From the NCBI GenBank assembly GCA_030605045.1, contig JAUWBK010000081.1, positions 1 to 5,784 of the forward strand: DNA of 5,784 nt, in the 5' to 3' direction. Both the position numbers and the translations under genes were made by a program. The notes below the pieces were generated by a model. That model did not search any database and was not told the DNA's origin. It saw only the letters and a list, made by a program, of their open reading frames with translations. The stretch comes from Dehalococcoidia bacterium (GTDB lineage: Bacteria > Chloroflexota > Dehalococcoidia > Dehalococcoidales > RBG-16-60-22). Below are positions 1-5,784 of this stretch, piece after piece (position 1 is the first letter of the stretch; each line of letters opens with the position of its first letter).

Positions 1-18
1 TCAACAGTTTCCCTATTG

Positions 19-27
19 AAAGGAGGT
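19..27 (+). promoter_or_regulatory. Strong Shine-Dalgarno site for the PLP enzyme gene
   Basis: The sequence AAAGGAGGT is a near-perfect anti-Shine-Dalgarno match. It lies 9 nt (from the end of AGGAGG) before the ATG at 36 and 6 nt before an in-frame TTG at 33. Both spacings are workable. ATG is preferred as the stronger start codon, and the choice changes the protein by one residue only. No promoter can be judged because only 35 bases lie upstream in the window. Confidence 0.85.
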
Positions 28-35
28 AAATATTG

Positions 36-1202
36 ATGACAGAACAAAAGATGCCTTATCCATCTTTAAACACACCGGCTGTGCTCGTCGATTTGAATAC
101 GCTGGAGGCAAATATAAAGGAAATGTCCAAACTAGCGGCCGAGGCAGGCATTAGGCTGAGACCACATGTTAAGGTTCACGAGAATGCATCAATAGCCAAG
201 ATGCAAATTGAAAGAGGGGCATGTGGTGTCGAGGTGGGTGTTGTGGAGCAGGCAGAAGCTATGGCAGAACAGGGAATTGAGGATATTATTATTGCTCACC
301 CTGTCTTTTATGGTGGCCCTAAAGGAGAAATACTGAAGAAACTTCTGAACAAACCGCGGCTCAAACTAGCCGTCGTGGTAGATATGCTCGAGCAAGCCAG
401 GATTATTTCTCAGCTTGCTCAAGCCGTTGGCAAGAAAGCTCGTGTGCTCATTAAGATCGATTTAGGTAGAAGCCCTCGCTTTGGTGTACTCCCTGGCGAA
501 CCTGTCTTGAACCTAGCTAAGCAACTCCGTCAGCTTCCTGGCATTGACCTTATTGGTATTTATGGACATGAAATGGGGATAAAGCCAACGCTGGAAGGTA
601 AAGATGAGGTGGCTCTTGAAGCGGCCACGATAATGACTGAAAATGCGAAGCTGCTTAAAAAGGAAGGCATCGCCATAGAGCATGTTTCCGTGGGTGCCTC
701 ACCCACCTTCCATTCTACGTGCCGTCTTATGAAGGAAGGTAAATTCTCCGAGATAACCGAGATTCATCCAGGGGCGTTTGCAATCGGTGACATCAGGTAT
801 ATGAGAATGGGAGGCAACACCAGAGAAGCATGCGCGGTCACAGTGCTAACTACCGTGATGAGCACTTCACATCCAGATTGGGTGGTAATTGATGCCGGGT
901 ACAAGACGTTCGGGTCTGATTCCCTCATCGAGCATCGGGATGCTCTGGAGTTTTTCTGGAATGGAAGACCTAGCTTCGGTTCTGTCCAAGGGCGTCCAGA
1001 CTTGTGGTTCGGGCGTATCTCTGCCGAGATCAGTTGCCTTTACTATACGGACCCCGGGAGAAAGCTGAGCTTTGGTGAGCGACTGGAAATTGTGCCGAAC
1101 AATGCTACCCTAGTTATTAACATACATGACCAGATATACGGGGTAAGAAACGGCGTGGTGGAACAGGTGATTTCAGTAACCGGGAGAGGGCGAGGTAATT
1201 AG
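36..1202 (+). CDS. D-threonine aldolase / D-serine dehydratase-like PLP enzyme lacking the usual metal ligands
   Basis: This is a 388-residue cytoplasmic fold-type III PLP enzyme of the DSD1/D-threonine aldolase family. Members cleave D-3-hydroxy amino acids to glycine plus an aldehyde, or deaminate D-serine-type substrates. It has an alanine racemase-like N-terminal barrel followed by a D-serine dehydratase-like C-terminal domain. Seen directly: TPAVLVDL near residue 14; RPHVKVH with the expected Schiff-base Lys46; VSVGASPTFHST around residue 220, matching the family's phosphate-binding segment; EIHPGAFAIGD around 245; and VVIDAGYK around 290. Near the C-terminus the family normally has PNHxC or PNHxD, whose His and Cys/Asp bind Zn or Mn. 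Here it reads PNNAT, so Asn356 and Thr358 replace both ligands. Length is normal and the frame is intact, so it is probably expressed, but with altered chemistry (for example racemase, metal-free lyase or other activity). Family assignment is confident; the exact reaction is unknown. Its 3' end faces the minus-strand operon. Confidence 0.85.
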   Translation: MTEQKMPYPSLNTPAVLVDLNTLEANIKEMSKLAAEAGIRLRPHVKVHENASIAKMQIERGACGVEVGVVEQAEAMAEQGIEDIIIAHPVFYGGPKGEILKKLLNKPRLKLAVVVDMLEQARIISQLAQAVGKKARVLIKIDLGRSPRFGVLPGEPVLNLAKQLRQLPGIDLIGIYGHEMGIKPTLEGKDEVALEAATIMTENAKLLKKEGIAIEHVSVGASPTFHSTCRLMKEGKFSEITEIHPGAFAIGDIRYMRMGGNTREACAVTVLTTVMSTSHPDWVVIDAGYKTFGSDSLIEHRDALEFFWNGRPSFGSVQGRPDLWFGRISAEISCLYYTDPGRKLSFGERLEIVPNNATLVINIHDQIYGVRNGVVEQVISVTGRGRGN

Positions 1203-1209
1203 ATTTAGA

Positions 1210-2316
1210 TTAGACAAAAGCAAAGGCTCTCTCTGGATTTTCTACCATGATGGTATGTATCTGTGCTTCAGTTATGCCTTTCTGTTGCATTATGGGGATA
1301 ATATTATTCAATATATGGGCATAACCAGAACCACCAAAACGTGCTAGTCGTATCCTGGCGCAAATATCATGTGAAATAAGAATCTGGTTTAGGTATCCTT
1401 CAGTGATAAGTTGAATGATCTGCCTGATGCGCCCTTGTTCACCGGGTATATCAATAGGCGTAGGCCGTTGCGGATATACTCCGTCCCAGCCAAATAAATC
1501 CCATTCAAGGTAACATCCCGTTTTGGCTAGCTTACAACGGGTGCTATGAGTGCCAACGGATATACTCAGGTGACTCATAACTAAGTGATTGATATCAGCA
1601 CCAGCCTCAGAAAGAACCTCGATAATGTCTAAAGGTGAATCCTCATGAAAACCAGGGTGTATGGTTATTAATGCGCCTGTTTGTTGCTGAGCTACGGCTG
1701 CGGCACGTAATACTTTTCGTTCATTATCAGTTAATGGCCATGAACAGCCAAGCTCACCAATGAAGCCCGCTCGAACCCCGCTGTCCCCTACCATTATATC
1801 CTGCACAAATTTCTCAGTTAAATTCTCTTCCGTGGCAGAATCAATGTACGCCTGTGGATAGCTGCCAAGCTTCTTCATTACCCAGCCCCCTTCCCTGCCA
1901 GGATTCCAGGAGGGCTCCGTCTCTCTATAGTAACCCGTGCCCATGATTATGTTAAGGCCGGTAGCACGGGCGATATTCACCAATTTAACAGGGTCACGGC
2001 CCATATTAATTGGAGTTTGTTCTACAATTGTATTCCCTCCGGCATTTTTGAAAAGTAAGACCTCACTAATGACTTCTTCTTCCTCAAAAGGCTGCAAATT
2101 ATAGAGATTACTCATCCGATGAGAACGAACCCAGCTTAGATTCTCCAGGGAGATTGACTGGTGGGCTAATTCTTTCTCGTCATCGCTGGGTTCTATGAAA
2201 AAGCAACTCATGTCAATGAAGAGATGCTCATGCGGGAGAGTAACCCCCATAGCATCTGGCTCAATTAAACCTAGGACAGTCTGTACCTTTCCTTTTAAAC
2301 TTGTGCCGTGATTAAT
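1210..2316 (-). CDS. Phosphotriesterase-family metal-dependent hydrolase (PHP/PLL-like)
   Basis: A binuclear-metal TIM-barrel hydrolase of the amidohydrolase superfamily, phosphotriesterase-related branch. Members hydrolyse phosphotriesters, lactones or other esters; many have no known substrate. From the proposed ATT start it is 368 residues. All expected metal ligands are visible (ATT numbering): the HxH pair His29/His31 in LPHEHLFID, the bridging Glu188 in GFIGELG, His220 in ITIHPG, His249 in VMSHLS and Asp317 in ISHDIC. A Glu rather than a carbamylated Lys at the bridge resembles E. coli PHP, not the classical organophosphate hydrolases. The C-terminal GGSGYAHILNNIIP and ENPERAF stretches also match the family. 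The open frame extends upstream to an ATG at 2421, but that lies inside the preceding gene and has no ribosome site. ATT at 2316, or TTG at 2340, fits the family N-terminus (KVQTVLG) better. It is the last gene of the TRAP operon and is translationally coupled to the cyclase-like gene. Substrate unknown. Confidence 0.85.
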   Translation of the reverse strand: MNHGTSLKGKVQTVLGLIEPDAMGVTLPHEHLFIDMSCFFIEPSDDEKELAHQSISLENLSWVRSHRMSNLYNLQPFEEEEVISEVLLFKNAGGNTIVEQTPINMGRDPVKLVNIARATGLNIIMGTGYYRETEPSWNPGREGGWVMKKLGSYPQAYIDSATEENLTEKFVQDIMVGDSGVRAGFIGELGCSWPLTDNERKVLRAAAVAQQQTGALITIHPGFHEDSPLDIIEVLSEAGADINHLVMSHLSISVGTHSTRCKLAKTGCYLEWDLFGWDGVYPQRPTPIDIPGEQGRIRQIIQLITEGYLNQILISHDICARIRLARFGGSGYAHILNNIIPIMQQKGITEAQIHTIMVENPERAFAFV

Positions 2317-3394
2317 CTTTCTTCTCCAATTGTCCGGCAATCCCGAAGCCAGAAAGCGCGCTCTCAACGATGTTACGCAGTATCCTAATAAAACATTGCT
2401 GGGTTTCCCAGTAAATGCCATCTGCGGCTACAACGGAAGCCCCCAGGCAGCCGTCAGCCGAGCCAGCCATGGCAGCCGCCTCCAGCATCCGCCGCTCCGT
2501 ATCAACATCCTGAAGAATCTCAGGCTGCTTGAGTAAGTATCCTACCATAGCCGTAATGGCATATGCTGCCCAATTGGAGACAGAAGCCGGGAAAGCAATA
2601 TCCGCCTTAACCGCGCAAGCAAACCCAGACTCACACGGGCACCGGCAAACATCTGCGTAAGGTACTACTTTTCTCACTATTTCTTCTATCGTACCGGCCC
2701 CCATTTCATTACCGACATCCAAGCAGCCAATAGTTAGTATTCCTCTGGATTCTGCTTCGTGAAAAACATGCTCTACACCGGGGAATTTCTCGCCATAGCC
2801 TTCTACGGGCAGACCGGTACCGAAATGTTTGACTCCCTTTTTGTTAGGGCCAAACATTTCCACCGAGGCTACCGCTTTTGGAACATACTTATCCATCATG
2901 CTCTTGGCAAACTTCGCAGCTTCCTCACCAATATAAGGGAAGGGTATGGCAACGGCACAACGAGTAGTCGTAGCTTTGGCTTCTTCGTACTCCAGAATGC
3001 CCAGACCAGCCGCTCTAACGGCACCGCACACGGCCTCAAAATCGCGCGGTGGTGTTACGACCAATGGTAAAGCCTTCAACCCAAAGCTAACAGCTCTGGC
3101 TAGGCTGGCGACTCCGGATGGGCCATCAGTCTCACCGCGTGGCATAAAGGGCATTGCTCCCATGCCGGTCATTAAAACTACGGTATCACCAGGTTTAACC
3201 TGCTCAATCAATCTCTCAGCGGCGACCAAACTGATAGGTCTATCACCAACTGTTTTCACGGCAGCTTCGTACAAGGGGAAAATAATGCACCGACCAGGCC
3301 GGCCTCCCGTTTTGATTTCTACGGTGACCAGTCGATCGACGTTCCAGCCAGTGGCTTCTTCGCCAGTTATTTTGGGGATATTCCACTCGATCAT
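2312..3394 (-). CDS. D-glutamate cyclase-like protein (DUF4392 / DGLUCY C-terminal family)
   Basis: A 360-residue soluble protein resembling the C-terminal domain of D-glutamate cyclase, the enzyme that turns D-glutamate into 5-oxo-D-proline. Evidence seen: RGETDGPSGVASLARA at 86-101, the family's ExDGPxG segment after a hydrophobic strand (TVVLMTGMG, 71-79); a middle section KAVASVEMFGPNKKG (173-187), where the family has its IExPG-type strand; TIGCLDVGNEMGAG at 221-234, matching the GDGGNExGMG signature; ASVSNWAAYA at 270-279, matching the near-invariant SNWG motif; and DGCLGASVVAADGIYWE at 314-330. No signal peptide or membrane helix is seen. Four cysteines cluster at 250, 252, 254 and 260. 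The ATG at 3394 has an excellent ribosome site. It follows dctM by 60 nt and its stop overlaps the next gene, so it is probably co-transcribed. The family call is good. Activity on D-glutamate is inferred, and other lactam- or ring-forming reactions are possible. Confidence 0.75.
   Translation of the reverse strand: MIEWNIPKITGEEATGWNVDRLVTVEIKTGGRPGRCIIFPLYEAAVKTVGDRPISLVAAERLIEQVKPGDTVVLMTGMGAMPFMPRGETDGPSGVASLARAVSFGLKALPLVVTPPRDFEAVCGAVRAAGLGILEYEEAKATTTRCAVAIPFPYIGEEAAKFAKSMMDKYVPKAVASVEMFGPNKKGVKHFGTGLPVEGYGEKFPGVEHVFHEAESRGILTIGCLDVGNEMGAGTIEEIVRKVVPYADVCRCPCESGFACAVKADIAFPASVSNWAAYAITAMVGYLLKQPEILQDVDTERRMLEAAAMAGSADGCLGASVVAADGIYWETQQCFIRILRNIVESALSGFGIAGQLEKKD
2314..2327 (-). promoter_or_regulatory. 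Ribosome site and likely ATT start of the phosphotriesterase-like gene
   Basis: On the minus strand GGAGAAG (2327-2321) precedes an in-frame ATT at 2316-2314. Its last T is the first base of the TAA stop of the cyclase-like gene (2314-2312). The spacing is 7 nt from GGAG, or 4 nt from the full GGAGAAG. No in-frame ATG, GTG or TTG lies at a proper distance: TTG at 2340 has GGGA abutting it, and the next ATG, inside IEPDAMGV, would remove the first conserved strand and has no ribosome site. ATT starts are rare but real (infC, pcnB). The start remains an inference. Confidence 0.5.
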
Positions 3395-3454
3395 GATGTC
3401 CTCCTTACTTAAATATTACTTATTATTTAAATTACTATTAGTACTGATGAATAT
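3395..3454 (-). other. AT-rich 60-nt spacer between dctM and the cyclase-like gene
   Basis: This spacer is far more AT-rich than its surroundings. It contains a perfect 7-bp inverted repeat, TTAAATA (3409-3415) and TATTTAA (3424-3430), around an 8-nt loop. A 10-nt palindrome TGAATATTCA (3448-3457) overlaps the dctM stop. A short GCTCT/AGAGC stem (3458-3470) lies in the last dctM codons without a following T-run. The region could host a weak internal promoter or operator, but no convincing -35/-10 pair was found. No terminator is evident, so readthrough from dctM is expected. Confidence 0.3.
3400..3406 (-). promoter_or_regulatory. Shine-Dalgarno site of the cyclase-like gene
   Basis: AAGGAGG on the minus strand ends 5 nt before the ATG at 3394 and fixes that start. 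It is the strongest ribosome site in the minus-strand operon, better than those of dctM (GAGAGGA, 10 nt from a TTG) and dctQ (none clear). The enzyme may therefore be translated more efficiently than the permease subunits. Confidence 0.8.
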
Positions 3455-4759
3455 TCAGCTCTGAAAGAGCAGATTAGGGAACCATAGAATTATAGATGGA
3501 AAAACGGTGAACAGTGTGATGCCGACAAGCATAATGAGGAAAAAGGGTATAGAGCCAATGACTACTTTCCACAGGTCTTCCCTCGAGATACCCTGAATCA
3601 CGAAAAGGTTTAGACCCATCGGGGGTGTAATCATACCGATTTCAGCCAGTACCACATATATCACTCCAAACCAAATAAGGTCGAACCCCATCTGTTCAAC
3701 TATTGGCAGCACGGTGGCAGCGGTCAATAAGAGTATTGATACTGGGTCGATGAAACAGCCCAAGAAGATGTAAACAGCATATATAGCTAATAGAACTACC
3801 AAATTGGAAACGCCCGATTCAACTATCATTTGAGACACAGCCAATGGTATCCCTGCCCGAGAGAAGAAGCTCGCCATGATGCTAGCGCCAACGACGATAA
3901 ACAAAACCATACAGGTAGTCTGCAGTGAGCTGGCCAGAGAACTTTTTAGAAGTGCCCAACTGAATCTCCGTAATACCATGGCTATAATCAAAGAAGCAGA
4001 GGTTCCTATTGCGGCGGCTTCCGTTGGCGTCATGAATCCACCAAATATTCCACCCAAGACGATAATTGCCAGAACGTAGAGAGGCCACAAATCTAAAAAG
4101 CTCAGAGCTACACCTTTTATTGACAAGGCCATTTCTTTAGGTGCTAGTCCTGGATTTCTTACGGCTCTAAATCCAATGTAAATCATGAACATACCAGAAA
4201 GTATAATGCCGGGTATTACCCCACCGGCAAAAAGCTGCCCTATCGATTCCTCAGCTAAGACTCCATAGACAATCATATTTATACTTGGTGGGATAAGGAT
4301 TCCGAGAGTTCCGCCGGCGGCAAGTGAACCGAGAGTTATGTAGGTATCATAGCCTCGCTTCTTCAGCGATGGAATTGCCACCGTGCCAATAGTGGCAGCA
4401 GTGGCCGGACTTGACCCGGAGATAGCAGCAAACATAGCGCAAGCCCCGATGTTGGCGTGGAACAATCCACCTGGCAACCAGCTAAGCAATCGAGAAGTGC
4501 CACGGTAAATCATATCCGAGGCCCCACATTGCACCAGAATCTCACCCATGAAGATAAAGAGCGGGATAGCAGTGAGGATAAAGCTATCCAAAGTACTGAA
4601 AGGAATGAGAGGGGCGAGGCCGGCAGTGCCCTGGAAAACAAAAAACCCAATAACTCCTACCATCGCCAGCGCAATAGCAATATGCACACCGATAGCAAGT
4701 AATAGGAATAATGCTAAAAAGGAAAGGGTTACAAGTATGAATGGATTCTCAATAATCAA
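3455..4759 (-). CDS. dctM: TRAP transporter large permease subunit
   Basis: A 434-residue inner-membrane protein, the main translocation subunit of a tripartite ATP-independent periplasmic transporter. Members use a sodium or proton gradient to import carboxylates and related solutes delivered by the DctP protein. Nearly the whole chain is hydrophobic, consistent with the usual dozen or so membrane helices. Family hallmarks are present in order: SGSSPATAATIG (114-125), GGTLGILIPPSI (149-160), FMTPTEAAA (242-250), FIDPVSI (336-342) and MITPPMGLN (376-384). Length is typical and the gene is complete. The start is a TTG at 4759, forced by an in-frame TAA immediately upstream. GAGAGGA at 4776-4770 is a plausible ribosome site with rather long spacing. 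The 65-nt gap to dctQ (4760-4824) holds no gene or clear terminator. In many TRAP operons these two genes nearly overlap. Subunit identity is certain; the transported substrate cannot be told from this subunit. Confidence 0.95.
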   Translation of the reverse strand: MIIENPFILVTLSFLALFLLLAIGVHIAIALAMVGVIGFFVFQGTAGLAPLIPFSTLDSFILTAIPLFIFMGEILVQCGASDMIYRGTSRLLSWLPGGLFHANIGACAMFAAISGSSPATAATIGTVAIPSLKKRGYDTYITLGSLAAGGTLGILIPPSINMIVYGVLAEESIGQLFAGGVIPGIILSGMFMIYIGFRAVRNPGLAPKEMALSIKGVALSFLDLWPLYVLAIIVLGGIFGGFMTPTEAAAIGTSASLIIAMVLRRFSWALLKSSLASSLQTTCMVLFIVVGASIMASFFSRAGIPLAVSQMIVESGVSNLVVLLAIYAVYIFLGCFIDPVSILLLTAATVLPIVEQMGFDLIWFGVIYVVLAEIGMITPPMGLNLFVIQGISREDLWKVVIGSIPFFLIMLVGITLFTVFPSIILWFPNLLFQS

Positions 4760-4824
4760 TTACCGCAAATCCTCTCGTTTTGTTTTTCTATCTAGTTGCA
4801 TGCTACCAAATATACTTTTGCCAG

Positions 4825-5328
4825 CTAGTGTCTAAGTTTTTTGAGTTTGCCAATTATTTCAATTAATAGTCCGATAGCCAGCATCCCGGCGCCAACCGGG
4901 ACGAAAAGATATGGTATCCAGTAAGGGGTATGCAGATAAGTTATAGAAATATGGTGCTGAATGTAATTTTGCACCACAGGGCCCATAGTGGCCCAGGTAA
5001 ACCAGGCGATAAAGATCAGGCTTAATATCAAAACAGCTATTTCAAGCTGCTGCTGCTTCCTTGGAGAAAGCCTTCTAGTTAATAGCTCAATCTTAATGTG
5101 CCTTTCCATTCGCAGAGTATAGGCCAGGCCCAGAAAAACGAGGGCGACCAGAGCATATCCTGATATTTCGGTTGAGACTAAGGTTGATTTTCCGAGCGTG
5201 GCTCGACCAAGCACATCTACGGTTATCAGCAGGGTCATGCCGAGAATTAATACCTGCCCTGATACCGCTGATGTACGGAAGAGATACTTGCTTAATATAT
5301 CCAAATAATAAGTTAACTTCATCGACAC
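4825..5328 (-). CDS. dctQ: TRAP transporter small permease subunit
   Basis: A 167-residue inner-membrane protein that pairs with DctM in the TRAP translocation complex. Four hydrophobic segments are visible at about residues 22-40, 54-72, 95-115 and 137-158, the normal DctQ topology. Family signs are DVLGRATLG (38-46), an acidic residue at the head of helix 2 (Glu54), RMERHIKIELL after helix 2 (73-83), and TPYWIPYLFVPVG leading into helix 4 (134-146). The start is ambiguous: GTG at 5328 and ATG at 5322 are two codons apart and neither has a recognisable Shine-Dalgarno sequence. The upstream sequence is AAAAATAACAAGCA. Translation may therefore be weak, which would fit the low permease-to-binding-protein ratio these systems need. 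It sits between dctP and dctM, 90 nt downstream of dctP, with a hairpin in that gap. Confidence 0.92.
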   Translation of the reverse strand: MSMKLTYYLDILSKYLFRTSAVSGQVLILGMTLLITVDVLGRATLGKSTLVSTEISGYALVALVFLGLAYTLRMERHIKIELLTRRLSPRKQQQLEIAVLILSLIFIAWFTWATMGPVVQNYIQHHISITYLHTPYWIPYLFVPVGAGMLAIGLLIEIIGKLKKLRH

Positions 5329-5342
5329 TGCTTGTTATTTTT

Positions 5343-5388
5343 GGGCAAACCAGTCCGCCATCCCATTCATAGGCGAACTGGTTTGCCC
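5343..5388 (-). repeat. Long stem-loop between dctP and dctQ (likely RNA processing or attenuation hairpin)
   Basis: GGGCAAACCAGT (5343-5354) and ACTGGTTTGCCC (5377-5388) are perfect 12-bp inverted arms. After one C/A mismatch the stem continues with CGCC (5356-5359) paired to GGCG (5372-5375), leaving a 12-nt loop. In the transcribed (minus) direction the stem is followed by AAAAATAAC, not a U-run, so it is not a standard intrinsic terminator. Its place just after the binding-protein gene and before the permease genes suggests a 3' stabiliser of dctP mRNA or a partial transcription block that keeps the binding protein in excess. It could also be a copy of a dispersed palindromic repeat. Confidence 0.7.
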
Positions 5389-5418
5389 TATTCAATTGTT
5401 TCTTGCAGTATTCTGGGA

Positions 5419-5784
5419 TTAGAAGCCCAAAGCTTTCTTGGCAAGGTCTAAAGCCTGTTTGTTAACGGGGTTCTCTTTGGCCCATTTATCCCAGATTGCC
5501 GCGGCGGCGTCCCTCCAGGCGTCAATCTCCGCCTGGGATGGCTCATTTATTTCTATGCCGTTTGCCGCCAATGTGGCTTTTTCCTTGAGGGCTAGTCCGT
5601 CATATTTGTCCTGAATTCTCTTCTGTGCGGCGACGCCCTCTTCCATAAGCACGGTCTGGTACTCAGGAGGCAGAGACAACCACTTTTCCGAGTTGACGCA
5701 GTTCCAAGCACCACCGGGCTCGAGACGGACGGCGTAATAAGATTTGCCGATTTCCCACATTGAATTGGAAGCCATGGCTTGAGG
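5419..5784 (-). CDS. dctP: TRAP transporter solute-binding protein, C-terminal part (cut by window edge)
   Basis: This is the last 121 codons of a periplasmic TRAP solute-binding protein. The frame stays open to the right edge of the window, so the N-terminus, signal peptide and the conserved carboxylate-binding Arg lie outside. Visible family traits are a hydrophobic/aromatic strand region (MWEIGKSYYAV), then NSEKWLSLPPEYQTVL, which matches the usual 'W..LP...Q..i' segment. A long amphipathic helical tail rich in Lys, Glu and Ala follows (DKYDGLALKEKATLAANGIE and onward to WDKWAKENP), as is normal for DctP. An in-frame ATG at 5775 is internal and not the real start. As first gene of dctP-dctQ-dctM it delivers substrate to the permease. 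The ligand cannot be predicted because the binding-site residues are not in view. Confidence 0.88.
   Translation of the reverse strand, partial: PQAMASNSMWEIGKSYYAVRLEPGGAWNCVNSEKWLSLPPEYQTVLMEEGVAAQKRIQDKYDGLALKEKATLAANGIEINEPSQAEIDAWRDAAAAIWDKWAKENPVNKQALDLAKKALGF

Noticed and set aside
1180..1240. Bidirectional terminator at the convergent gene ends
   Set aside because: GGGAGAG and CTCTCTC partly complement each other across the junction, but the pairing is imperfect, the loop is long and no T-run follows.
2317..2421. N-terminal extension of the phosphotriesterase-like protein from the ATG at 2421
   Set aside because: It would overlap the cyclase-like gene by about 110 bases. Its residues do not resemble the family, and there is no ribosome site before that ATG.
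2759..3464. Plus-strand open frames opposite the cyclase-like gene (2759-3070 and 2946-3464)
   Set aside because: They are antisense shadows of a well-conserved minus-strand gene, with low-complexity Ser/Thr/Arg-rich translations and no supporting ribosome sites.
3876..4835. Short open frames on either strand inside dctM and running into the dctM-dctQ gap
   Set aside because: They overlap the clear DctM reading frame and encode nothing recognisable.
5343..5388. Intrinsic terminator at the dctP-dctQ hairpin
   Set aside because: The stem is strong but the downstream transcribed sequence is A-rich, not U-rich, and the same-strand operon clearly continues.
5093..5395. 100-codon minus-strand frame and 66-codon plus-strand frame over dctQ
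   Set aside because: Both are out of frame with the clear DctQ protein, and the minus-strand one begins inside the hairpin region. Neither has family features.
1..5784. CRISPR array, tRNA/rRNA genes, insertion sequences or phage genes
   Set aside because: No regularly spaced repeats, structured RNA signatures, transposase motifs or terminal inverted repeats were seen; nearly all sequence is explained by the six genes.

Overview
The window is bacterial and gene-dense, with Shine-Dalgarno sites, tightly packed genes and moderate base composition with an AT-rich spacer. The complete TRAP-type (DctPQM) transporter means a bacterium or archaeon that imports organic anions using an ion gradient. 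Nothing in the window fixes the phylum. Gene content and style would suit an anaerobic or environmental lineage such as Chloroflexota, Bacillota or a desulfobacterial group, but this is a weak guess.

Layout: the left fifth carries one plus-strand gene (36-1202), a fold-type III PLP enzyme of the D-threonine aldolase / D-serine dehydratase family. It meets, tail to tail with only 7 bases between the stop codons, a minus-strand gene train that fills the rest of the window. In transcription order (right to left) the train is: the 3' end of dctP (solute-binding protein, cut by the window edge), a strong 46-nt hairpin, dctQ (small permease subunit), dctM (large permease subunit), a D-glutamate cyclase-like protein (DUF4392 / DGLUCY C-terminal family), and a phosphotriesterase-family metal hydrolase. 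The gaps are 90, 65 and 60 nt. The last two genes overlap at a stop/start junction whose best start is a rare ATT codon.

Working model (inference): the TRAP system imports a small carboxylate or amino-acid-like compound, and the cyclase-like and phosphotriesterase-like enzymes process it. Both enzyme families can act on cyclic or ester/lactam-type molecules. The convergent PLP enzyme belongs to a family that acts on D-amino acids, so the locus looks like a D-amino-acid or D-amino-acid-derived catabolic island. The true substrate cannot be read from the sequence. The two least ordinary points are that the PLP enzyme lacks both residues that bind the catalytic metal in known D-serine dehydratases and D-threonine aldolases, and that this particular cyclase/phosphotriesterase/TRAP combination appears as one transcription unit.
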